Source: Fuscibacter oryzae
GTDB taxonomy: Bacteria > Pseudomonadota > Alphaproteobacteria > Rhodobacterales > Rhodobacteraceae
Assembly (NCBI RefSeq): GCF_016765795.1
Contig: NZ_JAESVP010000011.1
Location: 58,969 to 122,968, forward strand
Reading direction: 5' to 3'
DNA length: 64,000 nt
A program made the translations under genes and the position numbers. The notes under the pieces were generated by a model. It was not told the DNA's origin and ran no database searches. It was given only the letters and a program-made list of their open reading frames with translations. This document shows positions 1 through 8,454 of this stretch, one piece after another. Every line of letters starts with the position of its first letter. Within the stretch, counting starts at the first letter, position 1.

Positions 1-19
1 TGATCGGTTCAGGCCAAAG

Positions 20-469
20 TCAGCCGCGTTGAACCAAGACCAGCCCCGCAACCATAGCGGCGATCCCTGCCGCGCGGGTCATCGACAGGCTGTGAACCGT
101 GGCGCCGAACAGGGCGAAATGGTCAATCAGCGTGGCTGCAATCATCTGACCCAGCAACACGCAGAACACTGCATTTCCAACCCCGAAGCGCGGTGCAACC
201 CATGTGACCGACAGGACATAGAAGGCGACAAAAAGGCCCGCCAGAAACAGATGTTTCGGCTGGGCAGGCAGGGCGGAGAGTGCAGGGCTCTGGCCTGACA
301 CCAGCAGAACCACACCGCATGCCAGCAAGGCCACCGCGAACAGCACGACCGATGCCGCTACGGGGGCTGCAATCCTGCTGCCCAATTGCGAATTCAGCGC
401 CGCCAGCATCGGGATGCCGATGCCGGCCAACAGCATGATCGCGGCATAGCGCAAAGTGTCACCTGACAT
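20..469 (-). CDS. DMT-superfamily small permease (YdcZ/DUF606 type)
   Basis: A protein of about 149 residues made almost entirely of hydrophobic segments; I count five likely membrane helices separated by short loops, the size and layout of the DUF606/YdcZ half-size drug/metabolite transporters. The substrate cannot be read from the sequence. I chose the ATG at 469 because a GGAGG sits eight bases upstream; an in-frame earlier start would put that site inside the gene. It lies downstream of metK on the same strand but behind a strong hairpin (532-560), so it probably has its own promoter. The family call is by overall pattern and is moderately sure; transport activity is inferred. Confidence 0.75.
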   Translation of the reverse strand: MSGDTLRYAAIMLLAGIGIPMLAALNSQLGSRIAAPVAASVVLFAVALLACGVVLLVSGQSPALSALPAQPKHLFLAGLFVAFYVLSVTWVAPRFGVGNAVFCVLLGQMIAATLIDHFALFGATVHSLSMTRAAGIAAMVAGLVLVQRG

Positions 470-531
470 AGCAAGGCCCTCCATTGCGATTTGCACCACA
501 GTATAGTGCCGCCGCGCAACCTGACCAGTCG

Positions 532-560
532 TTTGGCAAGCCTAGAAAGGGCTTGCCAAA
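532..560 (-). terminator. Hairpin terminator downstream of metK
   Basis: Perfect 11-bp inverted repeat (TTTGGCAAGCC at 532-542 and its complement at 550-560) with a 7-nt loop, just past the metK stop codon. There is no strong T run on the minus strand, so it may act as a processing or stability hairpin as well as a terminator. Confidence 0.6.
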
Positions 561-565
561 GTTGA

Positions 566-1732
566 TCAGACCGCCTTTTTCAACGCCTCGATCAGATCGG
601 TCTTTTCCCAGCTAAAGCCGCCATCCGCCTCTGGCGCGCGACCGAAATGGCCATAGGCGCTGGTGCGGGCATAGATCGGGCGGTTCAGGTCCAGGTGGGT
701 GCGGATGCCGCGCGGGGTCAGGTCCATCACCTGGGCCACGGCGCGTTCGATCACCGCCTCGTCTACCTGGCCCGTGCCATGGGTATCGACATAGATTGAC
801 AGCGGCTTGGCCACACCAATGGCATAGCTGACCTGCAAGGTGCAGCGGTCAGCCAGACCGGCGGCGACGATGTTCTTGGCCAGATAGCGCGCGGCATAGG
901 CGGCGGAACGGTCAACCTTGGTCGGGTCTTTGCCGCTGAAAGCGCCGCCGCCATGGGGGGCAGCCCCGCCATAGGTATCGACGATGATCTTGCGGCCCGT
1001 CAGCCCCGCGTCGCCATCGGGTCCGCCGATCACGAAGGTGCCGGTCGGGTTCACATGCCATTCGGTCTTTTTGGTCAGCCAGCCTTCGGGCAGGATCTCG
1101 CGGATATAGGGTTCCACGATACCGCGGATCACCTTGGACGTCTGGCGTTTCGAGGTGTGCTGGGTAGACAGCACGATCGAGGTCACCTCAACCGGCTTGC
1201 CGTTTTCATAGCGCAGCGAGATCTGGCTTTTCGCATCCGGGCCAAGGGTCGGCTCGGCACCCGATTTGCGCACTTCGGCCAGACGGCGGAGGATCGCGTG
1301 GGAATATTGGATCGGAGCCGGCATGAACTCGGGCGTCTCACGCGTGGCATAGCCGAACATGATGCCCTGATCGCCCGCGCCATCGCGGTCAACGCCTTGG
1401 GCGATATGGGCGGATTGTTCGTGCAGATAGTTCTGCACCTTGATCTTTTCCCAATGGAACTTTTTCTGCTCGTACCCGATGTCGCGCACGCAGTCGCGCA
1501 CGATGCCGTCGATACGGTCCATCATCGCCTTGGTCTTTTCCTTGGTGGAAAGACCAACTTCGCCGCCCACAACCACACGGTTCGTGGTGGCAAAGGTTTC
1601 ACAGGCGACACGGGCGTTCGGTTCTTCGGTCAGGAAGGCATCCAGCACTGCATCGGAAATGCGGTCGCACACCTTGTCAGGGTGCCCCTCCGACACGGAT
1701 TCAGAGGTGAAGACATAGTTCAGTCTGCTCAT
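566..1732 (-). CDS. metK: S-adenosylmethionine synthetase
   Basis: Methionine adenosyltransferase, making SAM from methionine and ATP in the cytoplasm. The 388-residue product has the family's usual length. Visible landmarks are the N-terminal [12 protein letters not shown] segment carrying the ATP-site histidine, the methionine-binding loop [12 protein letters not shown] near residue 125, the glycine-rich phosphate loop [19 protein letters not shown] in the middle domain, and the C-terminal FGR..E.. region. I take the ATG at 1732 as the start: it begins the conserved [12 protein letters not shown] sequence and is preceded by GGAG eight bases upstream. That GGAG is part of a SAM/SAH riboswitch (1739-1781), so translation should fall when SAM is plentiful. 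A hairpin follows the stop codon, suggesting a single-gene transcript. Confidence 0.97.
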   Translation of the reverse strand: MSRLNYVFTSESVSEGHPDKVCDRISDAVLDAFLTEEPNARVACETFATTNRVVVGGEVGLSTKEKTKAMMDRIDGIVRDCVRDIGYEQKKFHWEKIKVQNYLHEQSAHIAQGVDRDGAGDQGIMFGYATRETPEFMPAPIQYSHAILRRLAEVRKSGAEPTLGPDAKSQISLRYENGKPVEVTSIVLSTQHTSKRQTSKVIRGIVEPYIREILPEGWLTKKTEWHVNPTGTFVIGGPDGDAGLTGRKIIVDTYGGAAPHGGGAFSGKDPTKVDRSAAYAARYLAKNIVAAGLADRCTLQVSYAIGVAKPLSIYVDTHGTGQVDEAVIERAVAQVMDLTPRGIRTHLDLNRPIYARTSAYGHFGRAPEADGGFSWEKTDLIEALKKAV

Positions 1733-1738
1733 GGGAAG

Positions 1739-1781
1739 TGCTCCATTGGATATCCCCGTCACGCCAGGAAGCCGTTGTGAC
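1739..1781 (-). promoter_or_regulatory. SAM/SAH riboswitch in the metK leader
   Basis: Read on the minus strand, the metK leader contains GUCACAACGGCUUCCUGGC, then GUGAC, a short A/U-containing linker and AAUGGAGCA, eight bases before the start codon. GUCAC pairs with GUGAC, and the UGG of UGGAGCA can pair back into the hairpin loop to form the H-type pseudoknot of the SAM/SAH class, which is known from Rhodobacterales and always sits in front of metK. The GGAG Shine-Dalgarno lies inside the pseudoknotted 3' strand, so ligand binding would hide the ribosome site. The match to the class as I remember it is essentially exact apart from a longer linker. Confidence 0.93.
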
Positions 1782-1823
1782 GGTTTGATTGCGGGCGATG
1801 CCTAGGGGCAATGGCGGGCAGGG

Positions 1824-3317
1824 TCAAGCCACTCTGCGGTGCCGAGGCCGGATCAACGCAAGGGAGAGCCCGGCCAGCAACACTAGCACCGGAGTTTCGC
1901 CGAACCGGGCATAGGGCGTGGGCGGTCGCGCGCCGGGCAGGGTAACATCCAGCGCGCCCTCAGTCTGGAACGGCAGGCTGGCGATGGTGCGCCCCCGCGC
2001 ATCGTAAACCGCTGTCACGCCGGTATTGCCCACCCGAACCAGCGGCAGGCCCATCTCAATGGCACGCAGGCGGGCAAGGGCGGCGTGCTGGAACGGACCG
2101 GTCAGGCTGCCGAACCACGCATCATTGGTGATTTGCAGCATCCAGTCGGCGCGGTCAGGCGCGGCCCGCACATCTTGCGGAAAAACCGCCTCATAGCAGA
2201 TCAGCGGCAGCACCTTGCCCAGCTTTTGGCCAAGATCAACCACCCTTGGCCCCGGCCCGGCGCTATAGCCCGCCCCGGCCTGAGAGGCGAAGGCCCGCAC
2301 CCCGAACAGCCGGAACATCACATCGCCCGCCGGGATATATTCGCCAAAGGGCACCAGATGCGCCTTGTCATAGCGCGCCGCCTCTGCCCCATCGGGCGCA
2401 ATCACGGTCAGGCTGTTCCACGCCAGATCGCCGTCCATCCGCTGCGCGCCAATCGCCACCGGCGCATTGTGGCCAACCCCGCCGATCATGCCGAAAATCT
2501 CTGGGTGCAGGTCCAGCGAATAGGGCAGCGCGGTTTCGGGCCAGATTGTCAGGTCGCGCAGCGGGCCTTCGGCGGTCAGCCGCATCAGCAGGTCAAAATG
2601 GGTCTGCGCCAGCGCAGGGTCCCATTTCAGCGCCTGTTCGGCATTGGGCTGGATCAGCCGCAGGGTCACATCGCGCGGCGCAGGGTCGGGCTGCGACAGA
2701 TCGCGGATACCAAGGCCCCAAGCGGCGGCAACCAGCAATGCCGCCCCCGCCATCGGGACGATGCGCAACCGCGACAAGCCCGCCGCCGCCAGCAGCGTCA
2801 GCAGCGTCAGGCCATAGCCGCCAAACAGGCTGGCGGTCTGGATGACGGGGGCGTGAAACCAGATATGGCCGGGCAAGGCCCAGGGAAAGCCGGTCAGCAC
2901 ATGGCCCCGCAGCATCTCTGCCGCCGTCAGCGTCAGCGCAAAGGCCAGCGCAGGGCGGGGCAGGCGGGTGGCCACCATGGCCGCCGCCATCCAGAACAGC
3001 GCCAGACCAAAGGACAGAAAGACCACGGCAAAGGGGATCATCCAGGCATAGGCGGCGGCATCAACCAGAAACGGCTCGGTAATCCAGTTCAGCGCCAGCG
3101 CGAAATGCGCGGCCCCGCCTATGAGCGCCAACCAGCCAGCTCCCCGGCGGTTTGCCACCAGCCAGACCAGCAAGGCATAGCCGGGCAGGGCGACCCACCA
3201 TAGGCCAAAGGGTTCCTGCCCAAGTGCTGCCAGCGTCCCGGCCAATACCGCCAGCCCGGCCAAGCCACGGCCCGGCCAAGCAGCTCGGGCCGCCTGGAGC
3301 CACCGCCGCAAGATCAC
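1824..3317 (-). CDS. lnt: Apolipoprotein N-acyltransferase
   Basis: Inner-membrane enzyme that adds the third acyl chain to lipoproteins. Residues 1-200 hold about six to seven hydrophobic helices, then comes a periplasmic nitrilase-fold domain with the catalytic triad visible as E261 (WPETALPYS), K318 (YDKAHLVPFGEY) and C374 (PLICYEAVFP), and a last helix near the C terminus (about 470-490). The 497-residue length fits the family. The start is GTG at 3317, directly abutting the TAG stop of the corC-like gene, so the two are translationally linked. The corC-lnt order is common in proteobacteria and supports the assignment. Confidence 0.95.
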   Translation of the reverse strand: MILRRWLQAARAAWPGRGLAGLAVLAGTLAALGQEPFGLWWVALPGYALLVWLVANRRGAGWLALIGGAAHFALALNWITEPFLVDAAAYAWMIPFAVVFLSFGLALFWMAAAMVATRLPRPALAFALTLTAAEMLRGHVLTGFPWALPGHIWFHAPVIQTASLFGGYGLTLLTLLAAAGLSRLRIVPMAGAALLVAAAWGLGIRDLSQPDPAPRDVTLRLIQPNAEQALKWDPALAQTHFDLLMRLTAEGPLRDLTIWPETALPYSLDLHPEIFGMIGGVGHNAPVAIGAQRMDGDLAWNSLTVIAPDGAEAARYDKAHLVPFGEYIPAGDVMFRLFGVRAFASQAGAGYSAGPGPRVVDLGQKLGKVLPLICYEAVFPQDVRAAPDRADWMLQITNDAWFGSLTGPFQHAALARLRAIEMGLPLVRVGNTGVTAVYDARGRTIASLPFQTEGALDVTLPGARPPTPYARFGETPVLVLLAGLSLALIRPRHRRVA

Positions 3318-4208
3318 CTATTTCGCCGCTAGCTCAACGGGTTCCACAGGCGTCTCCGCACCGGGTAGCCGCACCCGCAACCGTTTGATCCGGCGGGCGT
3401 CTGCGTCGATGACCTCAAACTCGATGCCCTTCTCATGGGTGACAATCTCGCCCCGTGCGGGCACCCGGCCCGTGCGCAGAAACACCAGACCGCCCAGCGT
3501 GTCGATTTCGGCATCGTCTTCATCGGTGCGCAGGGGCATTCCGATGGCCTTCTCGAAATCCTCCAGCGGGGTCAGCGCCTGCGCGACAAAGACGCCGGGC
3601 TTTTCCTCTTTCCACATCGCGCCTTCGTCTTCGTCGTGCTCATCCTCAATCTCGCCGATCACGGTTTCGATCAGGTCTTCGATGGTCACCAACCCGTCCA
3701 CGCCGCCATATTCATCGATCACCAGCGCCATGTGAATCCGGTCGCGCTGCATCTTTTGCAGCAGCGTGCCCGCAGGCATTGACGGGGGCGCAAACAGCAC
3801 CGGGCGCAGCAGCTTTTTCAGGCTGAACCGCCCCGCCGCACCAAAGCCGTATTGCAGCGCCAGATCCTTCAGCAGCACCAGTCCCTCGGGGTTGTCCAGC
3901 GTGCCCTTGTAGACCGGCAGGCGCGAAAATCCGTGCTTGCGAAAGGCCTCGACCAGTTCATCCTTGCCGATGTCCAAGGGCACGGCGGCAATGTCAACCT
4001 TGGGGATCGCCACATCGTCCACCCGTAGGCGGCGCAGGTTGCCAAGGCCGTGGCCCGTATTGTGACCAGAGGGCGGCGCTTCGGCCTGCCCGGTCGTGTC
4101 CTGCGGGGAGAGGGCGTTCAGAATCCGCCCAAAAAATCCACGAGATTGCGTGTCGCCATCCGTGTTGCCTTGCGCTGATGCGCCCGACTCGTCGCTGCTA
4201 CTGCCCAT
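3318..4208 (-). CDS. CBS-domain hemolysin/CorC-family protein
   Basis: Soluble CorC-like protein with an acidic, low-complexity N terminus, a pair of CBS domains (roughly residues 50-180 from the ATG, including VYKGTLDNPEGLVLLKD and VIDEYGGVDGLVTIEDL) and a C-terminal transporter-associated domain (GMPLRTDEDDAEIDTLGGLV onward). There is no N-terminal membrane domain, so it is a CorC rather than a full HlyC/CorC transporter; the role in divalent cation export or membrane homeostasis is inferred from the family. An ATG at 4208 has a purine-rich AAGGA close upstream; a TTG at 4250 in the same frame would overlap the ybeY stop as TTGA and add 14 residues, so the start is uncertain. It sits between ybeY and lnt, the usual gene order. 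Confidence 0.88.
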   Translation of the reverse strand: MGSSSDESGASAQGNTDGDTQSRGFFGRILNALSPQDTTGQAEAPPSGHNTGHGLGNLRRLRVDDVAIPKVDIAAVPLDIGKDELVEAFRKHGFSRLPVYKGTLDNPEGLVLLKDLALQYGFGAAGRFSLKKLLRPVLFAPPSMPAGTLLQKMQRDRIHMALVIDEYGGVDGLVTIEDLIETVIGEIEDEHDEDEGAMWKEEKPGVFVAQALTPLEDFEKAIGMPLRTDEDDAEIDTLGGLVFLRTGRVPARGEIVTHEKGIEFEVIDADARRIKRLRVRLPGAETPVEPVELAAK

Positions 4209-4246
4209 TGGTCCTTGGTCCAAACGCACCCTTGCCGGATGCTGCT

Positions 4247-4786
4247 TCAATATGGGTCAGAAAGGCCCATCCGCGCAAGTATCGCGGTCTCTGTCGATTC
4301 CATAAGCTCTGCATCGGCATCATCGATATGGTCATAGCCCAAAAGATGCAGAAACCCGTGAACGACCAGATGTGTCACATGCTCGGCCATCGGTTTACCC
4401 GCCTCGGCCGCCTCGCGCGCGCAGGTATCATAGGCGATGGCAATATCGCCCAGATGTTCGGGGTCATCCGCCTCGCCCGGCGTGGGCAGGTCGGGTGCCA
4501 TGCCGGGCGAGTCACTTGCACGTTCGTCCGAAGGCCAGGACAACACATTGGTGGGCTTGGGTTTTCCACGATGATCGGCATTCAGCGTGGCGATGCGGGT
4601 ATCGTCACATGCCATCACGCACAGGGTAAAGCCTTTCGCGGGCAGGTTCAGATGGGTCAGCGCCTGCCGAACCACCTGATCGGCCAGCGGTTCAAGCCCG
4701 AACTCCTCCCAGCGCGCATCCTCAATGACGAAATCTACCAATGGTTCCAGATGGTTGTCTGGCAAAGTTGATGCTGTCACAGCCAT
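4247..4786 (-). CDS. ybeY: Endoribonuclease YbeY (rRNA maturation factor)
   Basis: Single-strand-specific metallo-endoribonuclease used in 16S rRNA 3'-end maturation and ribosome quality control. The diagnostic zinc motif is present as [11 protein letters not shown] near residue 140, and upstream are the conserved stretches [22 protein letters not shown] and [15 protein letters not shown]. The 179-residue length is normal. The start at 4786 overlaps the end of pyrD by 10 bases and the stop overlaps the possible TTG start of the corC-like gene, so this gene sits in the middle of a tightly coupled minus-strand run (DUF952, pyrD, ybeY, corC, lnt). Confidence 0.95.
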   Translation of the reverse strand: MAVTASTLPDNHLEPLVDFVIEDARWEEFGLEPLADQVVRQALTHLNLPAKGFTLCVMACDDTRIATLNADHRGKPKPTNVLSWPSDERASDSPGMAPDLPTPGEADDPEHLGDIAIAYDTCAREAAEAGKPMAEHVTHLVVHGFLHLLGYDHIDDADAELMESTETAILARMGLSDPY

Positions 4787-5838
4787 GCCCCCCGCCCGGT
4801 GCCGACCGCTGCTGCCACATTGGCCAAACCGGCTTTCCGCGCCCGATCTTCCAGCCCGCGCAGCACGTCCGTGACCAGCGACATGCCGTTATAAACCAGC
4901 GCGCTGTAAAGTTGCAGCGCCGAGGCCCCCGCCAACAGCTTTTGCCAGGCCTCTTCGGCGCTGGAAATGCCACCCACCCCGATCAGCGGCAGCTTTCCTT
5001 CGGTCAGCTTCGACAGTTGAGCCAACACACGCGTAGACTTTTCGAACAATGGCGCACCGGAAAGGCCGCCTATCTGGTCACGGCTTGCACTTTTCAAACC
5101 TTCGCGCGAAAGCGTGGTGTTGGTGGCGATAATCGCATCAAGGCCAGATGCCAAAGCCACCTCGGCAATCTCGGCCAGTTCTTCCCCGTTCAGATCGGGT
5201 GCGATTTTCAGGAAAACCGGAATGCGGCGGGGCAGGCCGGCCCGCGCCTCCATCACCCCCGCCAGCAGGGCGGACAGGGCAGCCCGGCCCTGAAGGTCAC
5301 GCAGCTTTTCGGTGTTGGGGGAACTGACATTCACCGTCGCAAAATCGACATGCGGGCCGCACAGGGTCAGCACGCGGGCAAAGTCACCTGCTCGGTCGGT
5401 GCTGTCCTTGTTGGCCCCCAGGTTGAGACCCACCGGCACCGGCCCCTGCGGGCGGGTTGCGAGGCGGGCGCCGATCACTTCGGCCCCGTCGTTGTTGAAG
5501 CCGAAACGGTTGATCACCGCGCGATCTTCGGTCAGCCGGAACAGGCGCGGCTGCGGGTTGCCCGGTTGCGGGCGCGGAGTCGCGGCCCCCACCTCGACAA
5601 AGCCGAAACCGGCGCGCGTCAGAGGCGCAATGGCGGTGGCGTTTTTGTCATAACCTGCCGCCAACCCCAACGGGTTGGGCAGCATCAGCCCGGCGAGATT
5701 GGTCGCCAGTACGGGTGAGGTGATCGGCCCCGGCAGGGGCACCAGCCCAAAGCGCAACGCCGAAATGGAAAGACCATGCGCGCGCTCTGGGTCCATCCGA
5801 TGCAAAAGGCCAAGGCCCAGCCGCTCGACAAAGTTCAA
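4777..5838 (-). CDS. pyrD: Dihydroorotate dehydrogenase (quinone)
   Basis: Class 2 dihydroorotate dehydrogenase, the membrane-associated FMN enzyme that oxidises dihydroorotate to orotate with quinone in pyrimidine synthesis. Visible signatures: the N-terminal amphipathic helix leading into [27 protein letters not shown], the active-site segment [16 protein letters not shown] with the catalytic serine typical of class 2, and the FMN loop [20 protein letters not shown] place the start at TTG 5838: AGAAGG lies six to seven bases upstream and the TTG overlaps the upstream DUF952 stop as TTGA. This gives 353 residues, the normal length; an in-frame start further upstream would add a non-conserved tail. 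Confidence 0.95.
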   Translation of the reverse strand: MNFVERLGLGLLHRMDPERAHGLSISALRFGLVPLPGPITSPVLATNLAGLMLPNPLGLAAGYDKNATAIAPLTRAGFGFVEVGAATPRPQPGNPQPRLFRLTEDRAVINRFGFNNDGAEVIGARLATRPQGPVPVGLNLGANKDSTDRAGDFARVLTLCGPHVDFATVNVSSPNTEKLRDLQGRAALSALLAGVMEARAGLPRRIPVFLKIAPDLNGEELAEIAEVALASGLDAIIATNTTLSREGLKSASRDQIGGLSGAPLFEKSTRVLAQLSKLTEGKLPLIGVGGISSAEEAWQKLLAGASALQLYSALVYNGMSLVTDVLRGLEDRARKAGLANVAAAVGTGRGAWL

Positions 5839-6173
5839 ATCACACCTTCTGGGAAAATATGGCCCGCAGCGCCCAACGGCAGGGATTTGTCCCACACCAC
5901 ATCAGACAGCAGCAAGTTGCGGTAAAGATGGGGGAAAAGCGCGCCCCCGCGCGATGGCTCCCACCGCAGCGCCTCACCCAGACGGGCGGTGTGACAGGCC
6001 ACCAGCACCAGATCGCTTTCGGTGGCGAAATGGCGCGCGGCGGTTTCTGTGACCTGTGCCGCCGTCGAGAAGTGGATGAACCCGTCGGCCAGATCGACCG
6101 GCGCGCCCGCCGTCTCGCTGGCAGCGCGGAACGCATCCCATTCGGGGCGGCGAAGGATCTTGTATATCAACAT
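5835..6173 (-). CDS. DUF952 domain protein
   Basis: A 112-residue cytoplasmic protein matching the DUF952 family: it opens with [15 protein letters not shown], has the conserved [12 protein letters not shown] segment and later [17 protein letters not shown]. The biochemical role of the family is unknown to me. The ATG at 6173 begins the conserved domain; longer in-frame starts add only an arginine-rich tail. The stop overlaps the TTG start of pyrD by four bases, so the two are probably translated together, yet no functional link to pyrimidine synthesis can be claimed beyond position. Confidence 0.85.
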   Translation of the reverse strand: MLIYKILRRPEWDAFRAASETAGAPVDLADGFIHFSTAAQVTETAARHFATESDLVLVACHTARLGEALRWEPSRGGALFPHLYRNLLLSDVVWDKSLPLGAAGHIFPEGVI

Positions 6174-6307
6174 GGCCGCGTGATGCCCCTTCCGGCGGCG
6201 GCGGTCAATGCCGTCATGATCCTGTCGGCAAGGTCTTGGAAAGGTTTGACAGCCGCGCCCGGCTGGCGCGACCATGCCCTATCGACGTCAGAGCCAAAGG
6301 TATCGCC

Positions 6308-7804
6308 ATGACACGAATCATTCCCCTGACCTTTCTTGCCGCCCTTTCCGCTACGCCCCTGTGGGCCGACAGCGTGAAGATCACCTTGCTGGGGGTGGGC
6401 GACGTTTACAATTTTGATGAAGAAGACGGCCGGGGCGGCTTTGCGCGCCTGAACGCGGTGGCCAAGGCGGAACGCGCCGCCAACCCCAACACGCTGTATT
6501 TGTTTGACGGCGACATGCTGTCGCCCTCGTTGATGTCGGGCTTCGACAAGGGCCAGAATACCATCGATTTCACCAATCTGGAACCGTTCGATCTGGCCGT
6601 GCCCGGCAACCATGAGTTCGATTTCGGGCCGGAGAATTTTTATGATAAGATGAAGGCCTCAAAATACCCTTGGGCCGCGATCAACATCACCAAGGCCGAT
6701 GGCAACGCCATTGAAGGCTTGGGGGGGGTGATGGTGAAAGAGGTCGCGGGCCTGAAGATCGCGCTGATTCCGGTGGCGCAGGACACATCGCCTTCGGTGT
6801 CGGATACAGGTGACCTGAAATTCCTGCCCACGGTCGATACCGCGATTGCGGCGGCGGAAAAGGCCACCGAGGACGGGGCCGATCTGGTGGTGGGGGTGGT
6901 GCAGACCGATATGGGCAACGACCGCCGCCTGATCGCCAGCCATGCCTTCGATGTCATCCTGTCGGGTGACGACCATTCCTATGCCACGGCCTATGACGGG
7001 GTGACGGCCTATGTTGAAACCTCGATCGACGGGCAGCTTTTGACGGCTTTGGACCTGAACGTGGAGGTGAAGGAAAAAGATGGCAAGCGTGACATCAAGT
7101 GGCAGCCAGAGTTTCGCTTTATCGACACCGCCACGGTTGAACCTGATCCAGAAGCCAAGGCTTTGGCCGATAAGCTGAATGCGGAATTGGACAAGCAGTT
7201 GAACGTCGAAATTGGCACGCTGGAGGCCCCTCTGGATTCGCGGCGCAACATGGTGCGGGCGGAAGAGGCGACGATGGGTGACCTGATCGCCGATGCGATG
7301 CGGGTGCAGACCGGCGCGGATATTGGGCTGATGAACGGCGGCGGCATTCGCGGCGACCGCACCTATGACGCGGGTGCCAAGTTGACCCGGAAAGACATTC
7401 TGACCGAGCTGCCTTTTGGTAATGTGACTGTGGTCACCGAACTGCCGGGGTCACAGGTGCTGCTGGCCTTGGAAAACGGGGTCAGTCAGGTCGAAAAGGG
7501 GGCAGGGCGGTTTCCGCAGGTCTCTGGCCTGACCTTCACCTTTGACGCCTCTGCCCCTGCGGGCAGCCGGGTCAGCGAAGTGATGGTGGGGGCCAAGCCG
7601 CTGGAGGCGGACACGCTTTATAAGGTGGCCGTCAATGACTATATCCTTGGCGGTGGTGACGGCTTTGCGGCGCTGGGCGGCGGGCGGATTGTCACCGATA
7701 CCGGCGGCGGCCAATTGGTGGCCAATGACGTGATGGCCTATGTTGAGAAGCTGGGCAAAGTGAAGATCGAGACCGACGGTCGGATCAAGAAGCTGGGCAA
7801 CTGA
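6308..7804 (+). CDS. Periplasmic 5'-nucleotidase / UshA-like metallophosphatase
   Basis: A 498-residue secreted phosphoesterase. Residues 1-20 are a signal peptide ending in PLWA-DS. The N-terminal calcineurin-like metal domain shows LLGVGDVYNF, the GDMLSPS block, PGNHEFDFG and the later SGDDHSY block; the C-terminal 5'-nucleotidase domain carries the substrate motif MNGGGIRGDRTYDAG and ends with VNDYILGGGDGFAAL. Substrates are probably nucleotides or UDP-sugars scavenged for phosphate and nucleosides, by family. The first metal motif reads GVGDVYNF rather than the usual DxHG form, so the metal site may be altered. A 12-bp hairpin follows the stop. It is divergent from the DUF952 gene. Confidence 0.88.
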   Translation: MTRIIPLTFLAALSATPLWADSVKITLLGVGDVYNFDEEDGRGGFARLNAVAKAERAANPNTLYLFDGDMLSPSLMSGFDKGQNTIDFTNLEPFDLAVPGNHEFDFGPENFYDKMKASKYPWAAINITKADGNAIEGLGGVMVKEVAGLKIALIPVAQDTSPSVSDTGDLKFLPTVDTAIAAAEKATEDGADLVVGVVQTDMGNDRRLIASHAFDVILSGDDHSYATAYDGVTAYVETSIDGQLLTALDLNVEVKEKDGKRDIKWQPEFRFIDTATVEPDPEAKALADKLNAELDKQLNVEIGTLEAPLDSRRNMVRAEEATMGDLIADAMRVQTGADIGLMNGGGIRGDRTYDAGAKLTRKDILTELPFGNVTVVTELPGSQVLLALENGVSQVEKGAGRFPQVSGLTFTFDASAPAGSRVSEVMVGAKPLEADTLYKVAVNDYILGGGDGFAALGGGRIVTDTGGGQLVANDVMAYVEKLGKVKIETDGRIKKLGN

Positions 7805-7818
7805 TCACGGGGTTGAGC

Positions 7819-7849
7819 CTGCCCGCCTGAGGTGCTATCAGGCGGGCAG
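7819..7849 (+). terminator. Hairpin after the 5'-nucleotidase gene
   Basis: Perfect 12-bp stem (CTGCCCGCCTGA at 7819-7830 with its complement at 7838-7849) and a 7-nt loop, starting 14 bases after the stop codon. No T run follows because the tRNA-Gly gene begins three bases later; the hairpin may terminate the mRNA or mark the 5' processing boundary of the tRNA. Confidence 0.6.
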
Positions 7850-7851
7850 TT

Positions 7852-7925
7852 GCGGGTGTTGTGTAATGGTAAGACCTTAGCCTTCCAAGCTAAAGACACG
7901 GGTTCGATTCCCGTCACCCGCTCCA
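7852..7925 (+). tRNA. tRNA-Gly (anticodon TCC)
   Basis: Cloverleaf with acceptor GCGGGTG paired to CACCCGC, anticodon stem TTAGC/GCTAA enclosing the loop CTTCCAA (TCC at 7884-7886), T arm with GGTTCGATTCC, discriminator T and encoded CCA. It lies immediately behind the 5'-nucleotidase hairpin and may rely on readthrough or a promoter inside the preceding gene. Confidence 0.95.
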
Positions 7926-7990
7926 AAATCTTAGACCCGACGCATCGACAAAGGCCTGTCACATCTGTGACCGCCCTCTTTTTTCGCGTA

Positions 7991-8401
7991 TCAGCCGTTA
8001 CCCTGCACAGCGGCCGGGTCCATCCAGAACACGCCAAAACCGTTGCCGTCCGGGTCATAGAAGGCGCGCGAATACATGAAGCCCAGATCCTGCGGCGGTT
8101 CGGCGTCCGAGCCGCCTGCGGCAATTGCGGCCTCGGTGATCGTGTCAACCGCATCGCGGCTGTCGCAGCTAAGCGAGATCAGCGCGGTGGTGCCGTTGCG
8201 CGGGTCCACCATGGGCTTTTGTGAAAACCCCTGAAACCGCTCATGCGTCAGGACCATGAAATAGATCGCTTCGGACACCACGATGCAGGCCGTGGTCGCA
8301 TCCGAAAACTGTTCGTTGATCGTCCAGCCCAGCCCTTGATAAAAGGTCCGGGCGCGGGCCACGTCGGTGACGGGCAGGTTGACAAAAATCATCTGGGGCA
8401 T
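7991..8401 (-). CDS. VOC-family (glyoxalase/bleomycin-resistance-like) protein
   Basis: A 136-residue protein with the two beta-alpha-beta-beta-beta repeats of the vicinal oxygen chelate fold: it starts MPQMIFVNLPVTDVARARTF and ends with YDPDGNGFGVFWMDP, the typical second-repeat edge. No full set of metal ligands is obvious to me, so it may be a binding protein rather than a lyase. A strong GGAGG precedes the ATG at 8401. A perfect 8-bp inverted repeat lies 24 bases upstream of the start (8425-8448), suggesting repressor control. Upstream, the M50-like peptidase gene on the same strand ends only seven bases before that palindrome. Confidence 0.85.
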   Translation of the reverse strand: MPQMIFVNLPVTDVARARTFYQGLGWTINEQFSDATTACIVVSEAIYFMVLTHERFQGFSQKPMVDPRNGTTALISLSCDSRDAVDTITEAAIAAGGSDAEPPQDLGFMYSRAFYDPDGNGFGVFWMDPAAVQGNG

Positions 8402-8424
8402 CGGTTTCCTCCGGTTCGCCTCTT

Positions 8425-8448
8425 ATAGTTAGTGTATTGGCTAACTAT
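8425..8448 (-). promoter_or_regulatory. Candidate operator of the VOC gene
   Basis: Perfect inverted repeat ATAGTTAG-N8-CTAACTAT, in AT-rich sequence within the promoter position of the downstream VOC gene and just after the stop of the peptidase gene. The spacing resembles sites of small winged-helix repressors such as ArsR types, but no such regulator gene is adjacent. It could instead be a weak terminator hairpin. Confidence 0.5.
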
Positions 8449-8454
8449 TGGCAA

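Noticed and set aside
3318..4208. CorC-like gene as a truncated hemolysin-type membrane transporter
   Set aside because: Lack of the membrane domain is normal for CorC proteins next to lnt and ybeY; no remnant of the missing domain is seen upstream.
6308..7804. 5'-nucleotidase as a pseudogene because of the altered first metal motif
   Set aside because: The frame is intact over full length, the signal peptide and all other motifs are present; variation at the first motif alone is not enough.
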